From an uncultured Oscillospiraceae bacterium (lineage in GTDB: Bacteria > Bacillota > Clostridia > Oscillospirales > Oscillospiraceae), in the NCBI GenBank assembly GCA_944385365.1, contig CALWWW010000027.1, forward strand, positions 1-33,559: 33,559 nt of DNA, written 5' to 3'. This document shows, piece by piece, positions 1 through 6,760 of the stretch. Position numbers and translations under genes: made by a program. Numbering within the stretch: the first letter of the stretch is position 1; every line of letters begins with the position of its first letter. The notes under the pieces are model-generated. The model was not told the DNA's origin, made no database searches, and saw nothing but the letters and a program-made list of their open reading frames with translations.

Positions 1-25
1 ACCGCTGTCCCTCAAGCGCTTGCAT

Positions 26-54
26 ATAATATCAGACCAGGCAGCTTTTGTCAA
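26..54 (-). promoter_or_regulatory. Sigma-A type promoter reading left out of the window
   Basis: On the minus strand there is a TTGACA box (49-54), a 17-bp spacer and TATTAT (26-31), a near-consensus housekeeping promoter. Transcription would start near position 19 and run out of the left edge, so its gene or RNA is not visible here. It is divergent from the acetyltransferase gene at 175. Confidence 0.75.
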
Positions 55-174
55 CACCTTTTTTCGATTTTTTTCGACAATTTTTTATCTTCCCTTTTAT
101 GCGACTCTCCAAACGCCACCCTTGACCCCTTATGATATACTCAACAGTAGTATTGCGCAAGGAGGTTCCCTATT

Positions 175-771
175 ATGACGGAACGTGAAAAATGCGACGC
201 CGGTCTGCTCTATGATACCACCACGCCGGATCGGGCCGACGCCCACCACCGCTGTGCCGATCTCTGTTACGACTTCAATCACACGCGCCCCTCGGACCTT
301 GCCCGCCGGGAACAGCTGCTGCGGCAGATTTTCGGCAAGCTGGGCAAGAATCCCTATGTGGAGCCTACACTCTTCTGCGGCTTCGGCTTCAATATTGAGG
401 CCGGGGATAATTTCTTTGTCAACAACAACTGTGTCTTTGTAGACCCTGGCAAGATTACCTTCGGCCATAACGTCTTTATTGCCCCTCAATGCGGTTTTTA
501 TACGGCGCTGCATCCGCTGGATGTGGAACGGCGCAACGCCAAGCTGGAGGCCGCCTATCCCATTACCGTGGGCGATAACGTGTGGTTCGGCGGCGGCGTC
601 CGGGTGCTGCCCGGCGTTACCATCGGCAGCGGTACAGTGATCGGCGCGGGCAGTGTGGTCACCCATGATATTCCTGCCGGTGTTCTGGCGGTGGGTAACC
701 CCTGTCGGGTGGTGCGGCCCATTACCGAGGCGGATAAGCTGCGCTATGAAACACCAGAATTCCCCCGATAA
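175..771 (+). CDS. maa: Maltose O-acetyltransferase-like sugar acetyltransferase
   Basis: A 198-residue acetyl-CoA-dependent O-acetyltransferase of the LacA/NodL/Maa group, expected to acetylate the 6-hydroxyl of glucose, maltose or a related sugar in the cytosol. Residues 1-55 form the helical Maa-type N-terminal domain. From about 70 onward the protein shows left-handed beta-helix hexapeptide repeats (ITFGHNV, ITVGDNV, VTIGSGT, VIGAGS) and ends with the usual AVGNPCRVVRPI stretch. His113 in TALHPLDVERR sits where the family keeps its catalytic histidine. The ATG at 175 follows an AAGGAGG ribosome site at 159-165. Length is normal. The gene stands alone, with R1 repeat copy A 7 bp behind its stop codon. 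The physiological acceptor sugar cannot be told from sequence. The symbol is by family resemblance. Confidence 0.85.
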   Translation: MTEREKCDAGLLYDTTTPDRADAHHRCADLCYDFNHTRPSDLARREQLLRQIFGKLGKNPYVEPTLFCGFGFNIEAGDNFFVNNNCVFVDPGKITFGHNVFIAPQCGFYTALHPLDVERRNAKLEAAYPITVGDNVWFGGGVRVLPGVTIGSGTVIGAGSVVTHDIPAGVLAVGNPCRVVRPITEADKLRYETPEFPR

Positions 772-778
772 AGAAATA

Positions 779-1011
779 GATAAAAGTTTTACTCGATTTT
801 TTCCAAAAAATCGCGGAGTCCAGAGGCAGAGCCTCTGGTCGCCCGTCGCAACGGGCGAAACTCCCGCTGGCCGCAGCCAGCGAAACACCCGCGCCGCGCA
901 CGGCGCGAAATCCCCTGTCATTCAAAGCGCCATCCGCAGATGGCGCAACCCCTGGCCGTAGGCCATGCCCCCCGCCGCCGCCCCCTGCGGGGTGGACGGC
1001 GGGGGGCATCC
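779..1011 (+). repeat. R1 multi-hairpin repeat, copy A (short form, three modules)
   Basis: Begins with GATAAAAGTTTTACTCG 7 bp after the acetyltransferase stop. In order: hairpin CGATTTTTT/AAAAAATCG; hairpin CCAGAGGC-AGA-GCCTCTGG; three 25-bp modules with stems CGCCCGT, CGCTGGC and CGCGCCG, all with loop CGCA; then GCGCCATC-CGCA-GATGGCGC; and a long final hairpin (ATGCCCCCCGCCG, 965-977, with 997-1009). The final hairpin is a variant of the GGCCGCCGTCC hairpin ending the other copies. Same orientation as the upstream gene. Confidence 0.9.
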
Positions 1012-1022
1012 ATTTTGCCCAG

Positions 1023-1174
1023 CGTAGGGACCGGCATCCCTGACGGCCCCGGACGGAATACGCCATGGACGCGTCAAGGATGCCGCCTCCTACGAAACGG
1101 TTACGCATTCGCCCTCATACGTCGTTCAACGCCAGCCGGTGCGGCACGGCGGGACACATAGGTCCCGCCCTACG
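1023..1174. repeat. R2 CGTAGGG-type hairpin repeats
   Basis: Three R2 hairpins: one opening with CGTAGGG and looping on GCATCCCTGA (1023-1050), a degenerate inverted partner ending TCCTACG (about 1068-1094), and GGCGGGAC-ACATAG-GTCCCGCC followed by CTACG (1148-1174). They fill the space between R1 copies A and B. The remaining bases to 1236 show nothing recognisable. Confidence 0.75.
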
Positions 1175-1236
1175 AACATGGACGGACTACCTCGCGTGGT
1201 TTGAGGGTTGGTACGTCATCGGACACAGTACGACAT

Positions 1237-1466
1237 AAGGCCGCCGTCCACCACCCCGTAAGGGGCGGGGACGGCGGCCTTCGGCTTTGCCGGGGATTGC
1301 GCCCGTTGCGACGGGCGCTTGGGACGATTGGGGATTTCGCCCGCTGCGGCGGGCGGGTGTTTCGCCCCGTGCGCGGGGCGGGTATTTCGCGCCTTGCGAG
1401 GCGCGACCAAAGGCTCTGCCTTTGGAAACCGCGATTTTTTGAAAAAAATCGAGTAAAACTTTTATC
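1237..1466 (-). repeat. R1 multi-hairpin repeat, copy B (short form, three modules)
   Basis: Read on the minus strand it starts with GATAAAAGTTTTACTCG about 35 bp beyond the recR terminator hairpin. It continues with hairpin CCAAAGGC-AGA-GCCTTTGG, modules with stems CGCGCCT, CGCCCCG and CGCCCGC (all loop CGCA), then GCGCCCGT-CGCA-ACGGGCGC, and ends with the AAGGCCGCCGTCC/GGACGGCGGCCTT hairpin at 1237. The penultimate hairpin has a different stem from all other copies but remains fully paired. It is tail-to-tail with copy A. Confidence 0.9.
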
Positions 1467-1500
1467 TTTTGCTTTTTCGGCTATACGGTACAACGATGAA

Positions 1501-1540
1501 ACGGGCGCGCTGCAATAACCCTTGCAGCGCGCCCGTTTTT
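1501..1540. terminator. Terminator-like hairpin at the end of recR
   Basis: A perfect 15-bp GC-rich stem (1501-1515 with 1522-1536, loop TAACCC). The T-run after it lies on the plus strand (1536-1540); on the minus strand only three T follow. It ends 1 bp from the recR stop, so it probably ends the recR operon. It may act in both directions. Confidence 0.7.
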
Positions 1541-1541
1541 C

Positions 1542-2141
1542 TTAAATCTCCTGGCGGCCTTCCAGCGCCCGCAGCAGCGTCACCTCGTCGGCGTACTCCA
1601 GCTGGGAGCCCATGGGAATGCCGTAGGCCAATCGCGTCACCTGGACGCCCATGGGGCGCAGGAGCCGCGACAAATACATGGCCGTAGCCTCGCCCTCCGT
1701 ATCGGGGTTGGTAGCCATGATAACCTCCCGCACCGAACCGTCGGCCACACGGGCCAGCAGCTCCTTGATGCGCAGATCATCCGGCCCCACATGGTTCAGG
1801 GGCGACAGGACGCCGTGGAGCACATGGTACACGCCCCGGTACTCCCGTGCCCGTTCCATGGCAATGACGTCCTTGGGTTCGGCCACCACGCAGATCTGCC
1901 CGTGGTCCCGTTCCTCGTCCTCACAGATGGAGCACCGCTCCTGGTCCGTCAGGTTCTGACAGATGGGGCACGTCTTCACCGTGGCCTTGGCGTCGGTGAT
2001 GGCGGCGGCAAACTCCGCCGCCGCCGCGTCGTCCATACTCAACACATGGAACGCCAGACGCTGGGCGCTTTTGCCGCCGATGCCCGGCAGACGGGCAAAT
2101 TGCTCCGTCAGCCGTTCCAGGGCAGCGGGAAAATAGCGCAT
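1542..2141 (-). CDS. recR: Recombination mediator protein RecR
   Basis: A 199-residue protein of the RecR family, which works with RecO to load RecA at single-strand gaps in recombinational repair. It shows the N-terminal helix-hairpin-helix (LPGIGGKSAQRLAFH, 18-32), a four-cysteine zinc finger (C58, C61, C70, C73) and a Toprim domain from about 83, with E87 and the ATNPDTEGEATA stretch. The length is typical. The ATG at 2141 lies 1 bp after the ebfC stop, so translation is probably coupled. It is the last gene of the dnaX-ebfC-recR operon, an arrangement common in bacteria. Confidence 0.98.
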   Translation of the reverse strand: MRYFPAALERLTEQFARLPGIGGKSAQRLAFHVLSMDDAAAAEFAAAITDAKATVKTCPICQNLTDQERCSICEDEERDHGQICVVAEPKDVIAMERAREYRGVYHVLHGVLSPLNHVGPDDLRIKELLARVADGSVREVIMATNPDTEGEATAMYLSRLLRPMGVQVTRLAYGIPMGSQLEYADEVTLLRALEGRQEI

Positions 2142-2142
2142 C

Positions 2143-2490
2143 TTACAGCAGGCCGCTGAGGGCGCCCAGGTTCATGCCGCCGGTCATCTTGGAAACGGCG
2201 GCGGAGGTGGCCTCCTCGCCCATGCGGGTGGCCTCGTTGATGGCGGCCAGGATCATGTCCTGGAGCATCTCCACGTCCTCGGGGTCCACAGCCTCGGGCT
2301 TGATGGACAGGGCCAGCACCTGGTGCTTGCCGTTGACAGTGGCGGAAACCATGCCGCCGCCAGCCGTGGCGGTGTACTCCTTGGTCTCCATCTCCTCCTG
2401 CATCTTCAGCAGCTCCTGCTGCATCTTCTGGGCCTGCTTGATCATGGACATACCGCCCATGGACATACCGCGAAATCCGCCTTTCGCCAT
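2143..2490 (-). CDS. ebfC: YbaB/EbfC family nucleoid-associated protein
   Basis: A small (115 aa) DNA-binding protein of the YbaB/EbfC family, which forms dimers and coats DNA and is often encoded between dnaX and recR. It has the expected N-terminal Met/Gln-rich helix (MIKQAQKMQQELLKMQEEM), the central beta strands with TVNGKHQVLALSI, and the C-terminal helix LQDMILAAINEA. A longer frame begins at 2535, but the AAAAGGAG ribosome site at 2501-2508 sits 10 nt before the ATG at 2490, so the shorter form is chosen. The N terminus carries a Gly/Met-rich stretch. It follows dnaX by 41 bp and precedes recR by 1 bp. Confidence 0.95.
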   Translation of the reverse strand: MAKGGFRGMSMGGMSMIKQAQKMQQELLKMQEEMETKEYTATAGGGMVSATVNGKHQVLALSIKPEAVDPEDVEMLQDMILAAINEATRMGEEATSAAVSKMTGGMNLGALSGLL

Positions 2491-2531
2491 GATAAAATCG
2501 CTCCTTTTCTGATTTGGGCATCGAAATGCCG

Positions 2532-4130
2532 TCATTTGAATTCAAATATATCTGGATGCTGCCGTCCAAAGTCCGCGATGCGTCCGAAGCCGTCGGCTCC
2601 GTCCACACTCCCCGGCCCCTGTACGGCCAGCTTCACTGCCACCGGCCGTCCCAGCAGCGCCGCCGCCCGTTCCCGGATGGCTTGCAGGTACGCCGGTTGA
2701 TCCAGCACTTGTTTGCCGAAGCCGCTGTCCGCCAGCAGCAGCAGCGTGTCCCCTTGCAGCTGGGGCTTCACCTGTCGGGCCAAAAAGCTGCGGTGCCCCG
2801 GCTGCACCTGGGGCAGCACCGTCTGCATGAGATCAGTCCAGAACCCCACCGGCAGTTCTCCGCCGTTGGACGGCTGCTGGGGCCGCTGCGCCTGTACCGG
2901 CGGCTGCTGGGGCTGCATGGGCTGGGGCTGCACCGGCTGCGCCGGTGCGCTCTGCTGCGGCGCGGCCTGGACCACCACTTTCCCGGTGGACACGGCTTCT
3001 TCCAGCTTCGACAGGCGGGCATTGAGGGACTGGACATCCATTTGCAGCTCCGGCGCGCACAGCTCCACCAGACACAATTCCATGTCCAGCCGCCGGTCGG
3101 CACTGCGGGCGAATCCCGCCGCCGTCTCCTGCAATCGGTTGGTGATGCGCAGCAGCGCCCCCGCCGACAACAGCTCCTGCAATCCCGCCAGCTCCTGGTC
3201 CGTACAGACGCCGGACAGCATGGACATGCCGCTGCGGGGCGCTGTTTTAAGGATCAGCAGGTCCCGGGCCAGGGACGACAGTTCGCCGGTCATGGCGGCC
3301 ACGTCCTTGCCTCCGGCGTAGAGCTCAGAGAAGATCTCCAGGGCCGTCGGCGTATCGCCCCGTGCGATGGCCTCCATCAGCGCCGCCGTCTTGCGGTCGC
3401 CCGCCAGACCCAGACATTGATAGACACCCTCCGCCGTCAGCGTTCCCGCCGTGGCCGACGCGCACTGATCCAGCAGGCTCAAACCGTCGCGGAGACCGCC
3501 GTCGGCCAGCCGGGCCAACAGAGAAACAGCCTCGGGCTCGATGGCGATGCCCTCCTGATAGGCCACGTAGTTGAGCCGCCCGCCGATATCCTCCGGCAGC
3601 AGACGCCGGAAGGAATACCGCTGGCAGCGGGACAGAATGGTGGCCGGGACCTTGTGGAGCTCCGTGGTGGCCAGAATGAACACCAGATGTTCCGGCGGCT
3701 CCTCGATGATCTTCAGCAATGCGTTGAAGGCCGCCATGGACAGCATGTGGACCTCGTCGATGATATAGACGCGGCGGCGCACCTCAGAGGGCGTATAGAC
3801 CGCGTCCTCCCGCAGGGTGCGGACGTTATCGACACCGTTGTTGGAAGCGGCGTCGATTTCCAGCACGTCCATGCAGCCGCCGGAATCGATGCTCCGGCAG
3901 GCGGCGCAGCAGTTGCAGGGATTGCCGTCCTGCAAATTCTCACAGTTGACGGCTTTGGCCAGTATTTTGGCACAGGAGGTCTTGCCGGTACCTCTCGTAC
4001 CGGTGAACAGGTAGGCATGGCTGAGCCGTCCCGTGATCAGCTGATTTTTCAGCGTCTCGGTGATGCTCCGCTGGCCCACCACGTCGTCGAAGGTCTGGGG
4101 CCGGTATTTTCGATACAAAGCCTGGTACAT
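2532..4130 (-). CDS. dnaX: DNA polymerase III subunit gamma/tau
   Basis: A 532-residue clamp-loader ATPase subunit of the replicative polymerase. Domain I has Walker A GTRGTGKT (44-51), zinc ligands C63, C72, C75 and C78, Walker B IIDEVH (123-128), sensor ATTE near 155 and the SRC motif (167-169) that supplies the arginine finger. Domains II and III follow to about 375, then a Pro/Gln-rich linker (about 382-421) and a C-terminal region that would contact the polymerase. I see no slippery A-run, so a gamma form made by frameshifting is not indicated. The ATG at 4130 follows AGGAGG at 4138-4143. The SRP RNA gene lies just upstream, and ebfC and recR follow. Confidence 0.98.
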   Translation of the reverse strand: MYQALYRKYRPQTFDDVVGQRSITETLKNQLITGRLSHAYLFTGTRGTGKTSCAKILAKAVNCENLQDGNPCNCCAACRSIDSGGCMDVLEIDAASNNGVDNVRTLREDAVYTPSEVRRRVYIIDEVHMLSMAAFNALLKIIEEPPEHLVFILATTELHKVPATILSRCQRYSFRRLLPEDIGGRLNYVAYQEGIAIEPEAVSLLARLADGGLRDGLSLLDQCASATAGTLTAEGVYQCLGLAGDRKTAALMEAIARGDTPTALEIFSELYAGGKDVAAMTGELSSLARDLLILKTAPRSGMSMLSGVCTDQELAGLQELLSAGALLRITNRLQETAAGFARSADRRLDMELCLVELCAPELQMDVQSLNARLSKLEEAVSTGKVVVQAAPQQSAPAQPVQPQPMQPQQPPVQAQRPQQPSNGGELPVGFWTDLMQTVLPQVQPGHRSFLARQVKPQLQGDTLLLLADSGFGKQVLDQPAYLQAIRERAAALLGRPVAVKLAVQGPGSVDGADGFGRIADFGRQHPDIFEFK

Positions 4131-4202
4131 CCCTTCGCCTCCTCATTTGTTGCTTGTCACACAAAATCAATCCACGGAAACCAACCACGGGAATCCAAGG
4201 TG

Positions 4203-4252
4203 GGACCAGGGCTGTAAGCCCAGGTCCATCGCGCGCCGCCGTCCCGGCGGCA
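4203..4252 (-). other. Two hairpins in the dnaX leader / SRP RNA trailer
   Basis: Between the SRP RNA and dnaX are two inverted repeats. One is GCCGCCG-TCC-CGGCGGC (about 4237-4253). The other is GGACCAGGGCT-GTA-AGCCCAGGTCC (4203-4227), with a single central mismatch. Neither is followed on the minus strand by a T-run, so they do not look like terminators. They could be RNA processing or stability structures. Function unknown. Confidence 0.45.
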
Positions 4253-4266
4253 AGGCCCTGCCCCAT

Positions 4267-4574
4267 AAAAGCATCGGCCCGTGACAAGATCGCACACCCG
4301 ACGTTGAATCATGCGCTATATCCGTAACCCATACAGCCGGCTCAGAAACGGCTACCTCACGGCACACGAGAAGGTCCGCTTAATGCTGCTCGGTTCCCCG
4401 CCTGACATGGTTCACGGGTTCTCGTTGCGTAAGACCGGCTCCTCATCACCACTTACATGGGTCAGACGATACAGTGCACACCCTCGGCCGGGAATTCATC
4501 CCCGCTGCAGCGGATTGCGGGTGACAGGGCACCGCTAACTCCCCGACTAGTGCGACCTTGTCACAGGCCGATGG
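4267..4574 (-). ncRNA. ffs: Signal recognition particle RNA, large bacterial type
   Basis: On the minus strand the 5' end (CCATCGGCCTGTGACAAGG, near 4574) pairs with the 3' end (CTTGTCACGGGCCGATG, near 4271), closing a molecule of about 300 nt. Near the 5' end, GGTGCCCTGT and CCGCAATCCGC match the Alu domain of Bacillus/Clostridium SRP RNA. The helix-8 apex recognised by Ffh lies at about 4384-4406 (GTCAGG, a GGAA loop, GAGCAGCATTAAG). TTTT follows the closing helix. The position next to dnaX is the classic Firmicutes arrangement. The RNA scaffolds Ffh for co-translational membrane targeting. The exact ends are estimates. Confidence 0.93.
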
Positions 4575-4591
4575 CGTGTGACATACGTTTG

Positions 4592-4620
4592 ATTTTACAA
4601 CAAGCTGCCCAATTTGGCAA
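4592..4620 (-). promoter_or_regulatory. Promoter of the SRP RNA gene
   Basis: Minus strand TTGCCA (4615-4620), 17-bp spacer, TAAAAT (4592-4597), with the predicted start about 10 nt before the mature 5' end of the SRP RNA. It may also serve the dnaX-ebfC-recR operon. Confidence 0.7.
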
Positions 4621-4629
4621 CTGTGAATT

Positions 4630-4848
4630 TTAACCGGCCTTGCTCTCGGCGAAATCGGCCAGTTCGCCGACGGTGGTCAGCTTCTCCTCGGTCTCCAGCT
4701 CCACGCCCAGCTCTTCCTCCAGGTCCATGACCATCTCGACCATGTCCAGGGAGTCGATGCCCAGGGACTCAAAGGTGGTGTCCTTGTGGATGTCGTCCAC
4801 GGAAATGTCCATCTGCTTTGCCAGATATGCGGCGATCTTCTCAAACAT
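4630..4848 (-). CDS. acpP: Acyl carrier protein
   Basis: A 72-residue acidic carrier protein of fatty acid synthesis that holds acyl chains on a phosphopantetheine arm. The attachment motif GIDSLDMVEMVM places the modified serine at residue 33. The four-helix ACP pattern is complete and the length is usual. A GGAGGAA ribosome site precedes the ATG at 4848. It has its own strong promoter (4922-4949). No fatty acid synthesis genes are adjacent; its neighbours are an SLH protein and the SRP RNA. Confidence 0.97.
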   Translation of the reverse strand: MFEKIAAYLAKQMDISVDDIHKDTTFESLGIDSLDMVEMVMDLEEELGVELETEEKLTTVGELADFAESKAG

Positions 4849-4921
4849 GTTGTATTCCTCCGAACTTCAGTTTCTTTTCAATACGCACGGCCCCACGGCC
4901 AATGCGGAACAGTCACAGATT

Positions 4922-4949
4922 ATCATACGGATTTTTTCCCGATTGTCAA
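4922..4949 (-). promoter_or_regulatory. Promoter of acpP
   Basis: Minus strand TTGACA (4944-4949), 16-bp spacer and TATGAT (4922-4927), about 75 bp upstream of the acpP ATG. It starts 31 bp after the SLH gene stop, so acpP is probably transcribed separately from the rpoD operon. Confidence 0.7.
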
Positions 4950-4980
4950 GGGTAAAGTTGGAAGAACCCGCACAGATGCC

Positions 4981-5577
4981 TCAGCTTCCCCAATGCAGGA
5001 GCTCTGCAAAGCGCATCAGGGCCACCGCTGCCTGGGCCCGGGTGGTCTGGGACTGCGGCGCCAGACAGTTGCCGCCCACGCCGTCCAGGATGCCCACATC
5101 CGTGACCCAGGCCATGGCCTCTCTTGCCCAGGGGCTTACATCGTCGGCGTCCGCAAAGGTCACCAGCACCCGGTCGTCGCCGTAGTTGGTCAGCCGTTCC
5201 TCTATGGCGTATCGGTACAGCATGGTGGCCATCTGTTCCCGGGTCGCCGTAGATTGATAGTTTTCTCCGTCGCTGATACCCAGGGAAACGCCCCATTTAA
5301 GGCCCACATTATACCATGTGGGGCCATCGGGCACCGTCTCGCCGTCCATGGTGGCCAATGCGTTGAGCAGCATCAGGCGGGACATGGGGGCATCGGGAGA
5401 AAAGACACCGTCAGACGTGGGCCGCATCAGATCATTGTCCAGGGCGAAGGTCATGGCTTCCGCGCCCCAGTGGTCCTCGGGAATATCGGTACACACCGGC
5501 GCGGCCAGGGCCGTAGTGCCCAGCAGGCAAAGGCTCATACCCAGAGCCGCCACGCCTCTATAAAAAGAATGCTTCAT
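4981..5577 (-). CDS. Small secreted S-layer homology (SLH) domain protein
   Basis: A 198-residue exported protein. Residues 1-26 form a signal peptide (short basic start, hydrophobic core, ALAA cleavage site). The rest is three SLH motifs: about 28-75 (DHWGAEAMTFALDNDLM), about 85-127 (WGVSLGISDGENYQ, TREQMATMLYRYA) and about 138-195 (PWAREAMAWVTDVGILDG, TRAQAAVALMRFAE). SLH triplets bind pyruvylated secondary cell wall polymers. Here no other domain is attached, so the protein may only cap or decorate the wall, or bind a partner. The ATG at 5577 has an AGAGGAT site. It lies 31 bp after rpoD with no terminator seen, so it may be read through from that operon. Confidence 0.9.
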   Translation of the reverse strand: MKHSFYRGVAALGMSLCLLGTTALAAPVCTDIPEDHWGAEAMTFALDNDLMRPTSDGVFSPDAPMSRLMLLNALATMDGETVPDGPTWYNVGLKWGVSLGISDGENYQSTATREQMATMLYRYAIEERLTNYGDDRVLVTFADADDVSPWAREAMAWVTDVGILDGVGGNCLAPQSQTTRAQAAVALMRFAELLHWGS

Positions 5578-5608
5578 CGTATATCCTCTCTTTCTACATG
5601 CAAATTAT

Positions 5609-6760
5609 TCAGTTGAGGAAGTCCCGCAGCAGCTTGGACCGGGACGGATGGCGCAGCTTCCGCAACGCCTTGGATTCAATCTGCCGGATTCGCTCCCGGG
5701 TGACGTTGAATTCCTTGCCCACCTCTTCCAGCGTATAGGGACGGCCGTCCACCAGACCGAAGCGCATCCGCAGCACCGTGGCCTCTCTGGGCGACAAACC
5801 CTCCAGCAGCTTTTCCAGCTGCTCATGGAGCAGATTAAAGGAAGCCGCCTCGGCGGGCTCGGCAATCTTCTGGTCCTGGATGAAGTCGCCCAGATGGCTG
5901 TCGTCCTCCTCGCCCACGGGCGTCTCCAGAGACACCGGCTCCTGGGCCATCTTGAGAATCTCCGCCACCTTTTCCACAGGCATGTCCATTTTTTTGGCGA
6001 TCTCGTCGGCGCTGGGGTCCCGGCCCAGGTCCTGGACCATGGAATGGGCCGTCCGCAGGACCTTGTTGATGGTCTCCACCATATGGACCGGAATCCGGAT
6101 GGTCCGGGCCTGGTCGGCAATGGCCCGGCTGATGGACTGGCGAATCCACCAGGTGGCATAGGTGGAGAATTTATAGCCCTTGGTATAGTCGAACTTCTCC
6201 ACGGCCTTGATCAGGCCCATATTGCCCTCCTGAATCAAATCCAGCAGCTGCATGCCCCGGCCCACGTACCGCTTGGCGATGGACACCACCAGCCGCAGAT
6301 TGGCCTCGGCCATCTGATGGCGGGCATCCTCGTCGCCGTCGGCCATGCGCTTAGCCAGCTCCAGCTCCTTTTCCGGCGTCAGCAGGGGGATTTTGCCGAT
6401 TTCCTTCAGGTACATGCGCATGGGGTCGTCCAGCTTGAAGGTCTCGGCCAGAGCGTTGGGGTCCTCCACCACCACCTCGTCGGCGGTGTTTTGCAGCTCC
6501 TCCTCCGTGGGCGTCAGCTCCAGCGGCTTCCCGATCACATCCATGACGTCGCTGATGTCGATTTCGATGCCCGCGCTCTCCAGCTGCTCATAAATCCGGT
6601 CCGACAGTTCATCGTCGGCACCCATGGCGTCCAATGTGTCAATGAGGACCTTGGAGGACAGTTTGCCCGCTGCCTTTCCCTGCTCCATCAGGGCGTCGAT
6701 CTTCTTGCGCTGCTCGGGGGTCAGCTCCTGCAGGGGCTGCTTCTGTACGGATTCTGTCAT
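5609..6760 (-). CDS. rpoD: RNA polymerase primary sigma factor (sigma A / RpoD)
   Basis: A 383-residue housekeeping sigma factor. It has a short region 1.1 (about 10-75), region 1.2 ([12 protein letters not shown], 111-122), region 2 with [15 protein letters not shown] and the -10 recognition helix around [19 protein letters not shown] (200-218), region 3 (about 225-300) and region 4.2 ([18 protein letters not shown], 343-360) for -35 contact. Length matches the Bacillus/Clostridium SigA class. The ATG overlaps the dnaG stop (ATGA), and a GGAGGG site lies inside dnaG. The TTGACA/TATAAT-like promoters seen elsewhere in the window fit this factor. Confidence 0.98.
   Translation of the reverse strand: MTESVQKQPLQELTPEQRKKIDALMEQGKAAGKLSSKVLIDTLDAMGADDELSDRIYEQLESAGIEIDISDVMDVIGKPLELTPTEEELQNTADEVVVEDPNALAETFKLDDPMRMYLKEIGKIPLLTPEKELELAKRMADGDEDARHQMAEANLRLVVSIAKRYVGRGMQLLDLIQEGNMGLIKAVEKFDYTKGYKFSTYATWWIRQSISRAIADQARTIRIPVHMVETINKVLRTAHSMVQDLGRDPSADEIAKKMDMPVEKVAEILKMAQEPVSLETPVGEEDDSHLGDFIQDQKIAEPAEAASFNLLHEQLEKLLEGLSPREATVLRMRFGLVDGRPYTLEEVGKEFNVTRERIRQIESKALRKLRHPSRSKLLRDFLN

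Noticed and set aside
122-153. Promoter for the acetyltransferase gene
   Set aside because: TTGACC (122-127) is 20 bp from TAGTAT, and TATACT (136-141) has no -35 box at a proper distance, so no assignment was made.
785-815. The R1 leading hairpin as an intrinsic terminator
   Set aside because: Its T-run is inside the stem (CGATTTTTT/AAAAAATCG) with no GC stem before it. The final GGCCGCCGTCC hairpin is the better terminator candidate.
779-1011. CRISPR array (25-bp period in R1)
   Set aside because: The periodic units are themselves hairpins with changing stems and a constant loop. There are only one to three units, no conserved direct repeat with unique spacers, and no cas genes.
779-1011. 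Integron attC site
   Set aside because: The folded imperfect repeats recall attC, but no core sites or integrase are present, and copies sit behind unrelated housekeeping genes in gene orientation.
2532-4130. Programmed frameshift giving a short gamma form of DnaX
   Set aside because: No slippery A-run with a following stem was seen near the end of domain III.
2514-4217. A 567-residue plus-strand frame opposite dnaX
   Set aside because: Its composition is that of the antisense of a GC-rich gene and it resembles no family. The minus-strand dnaX is unmistakable.
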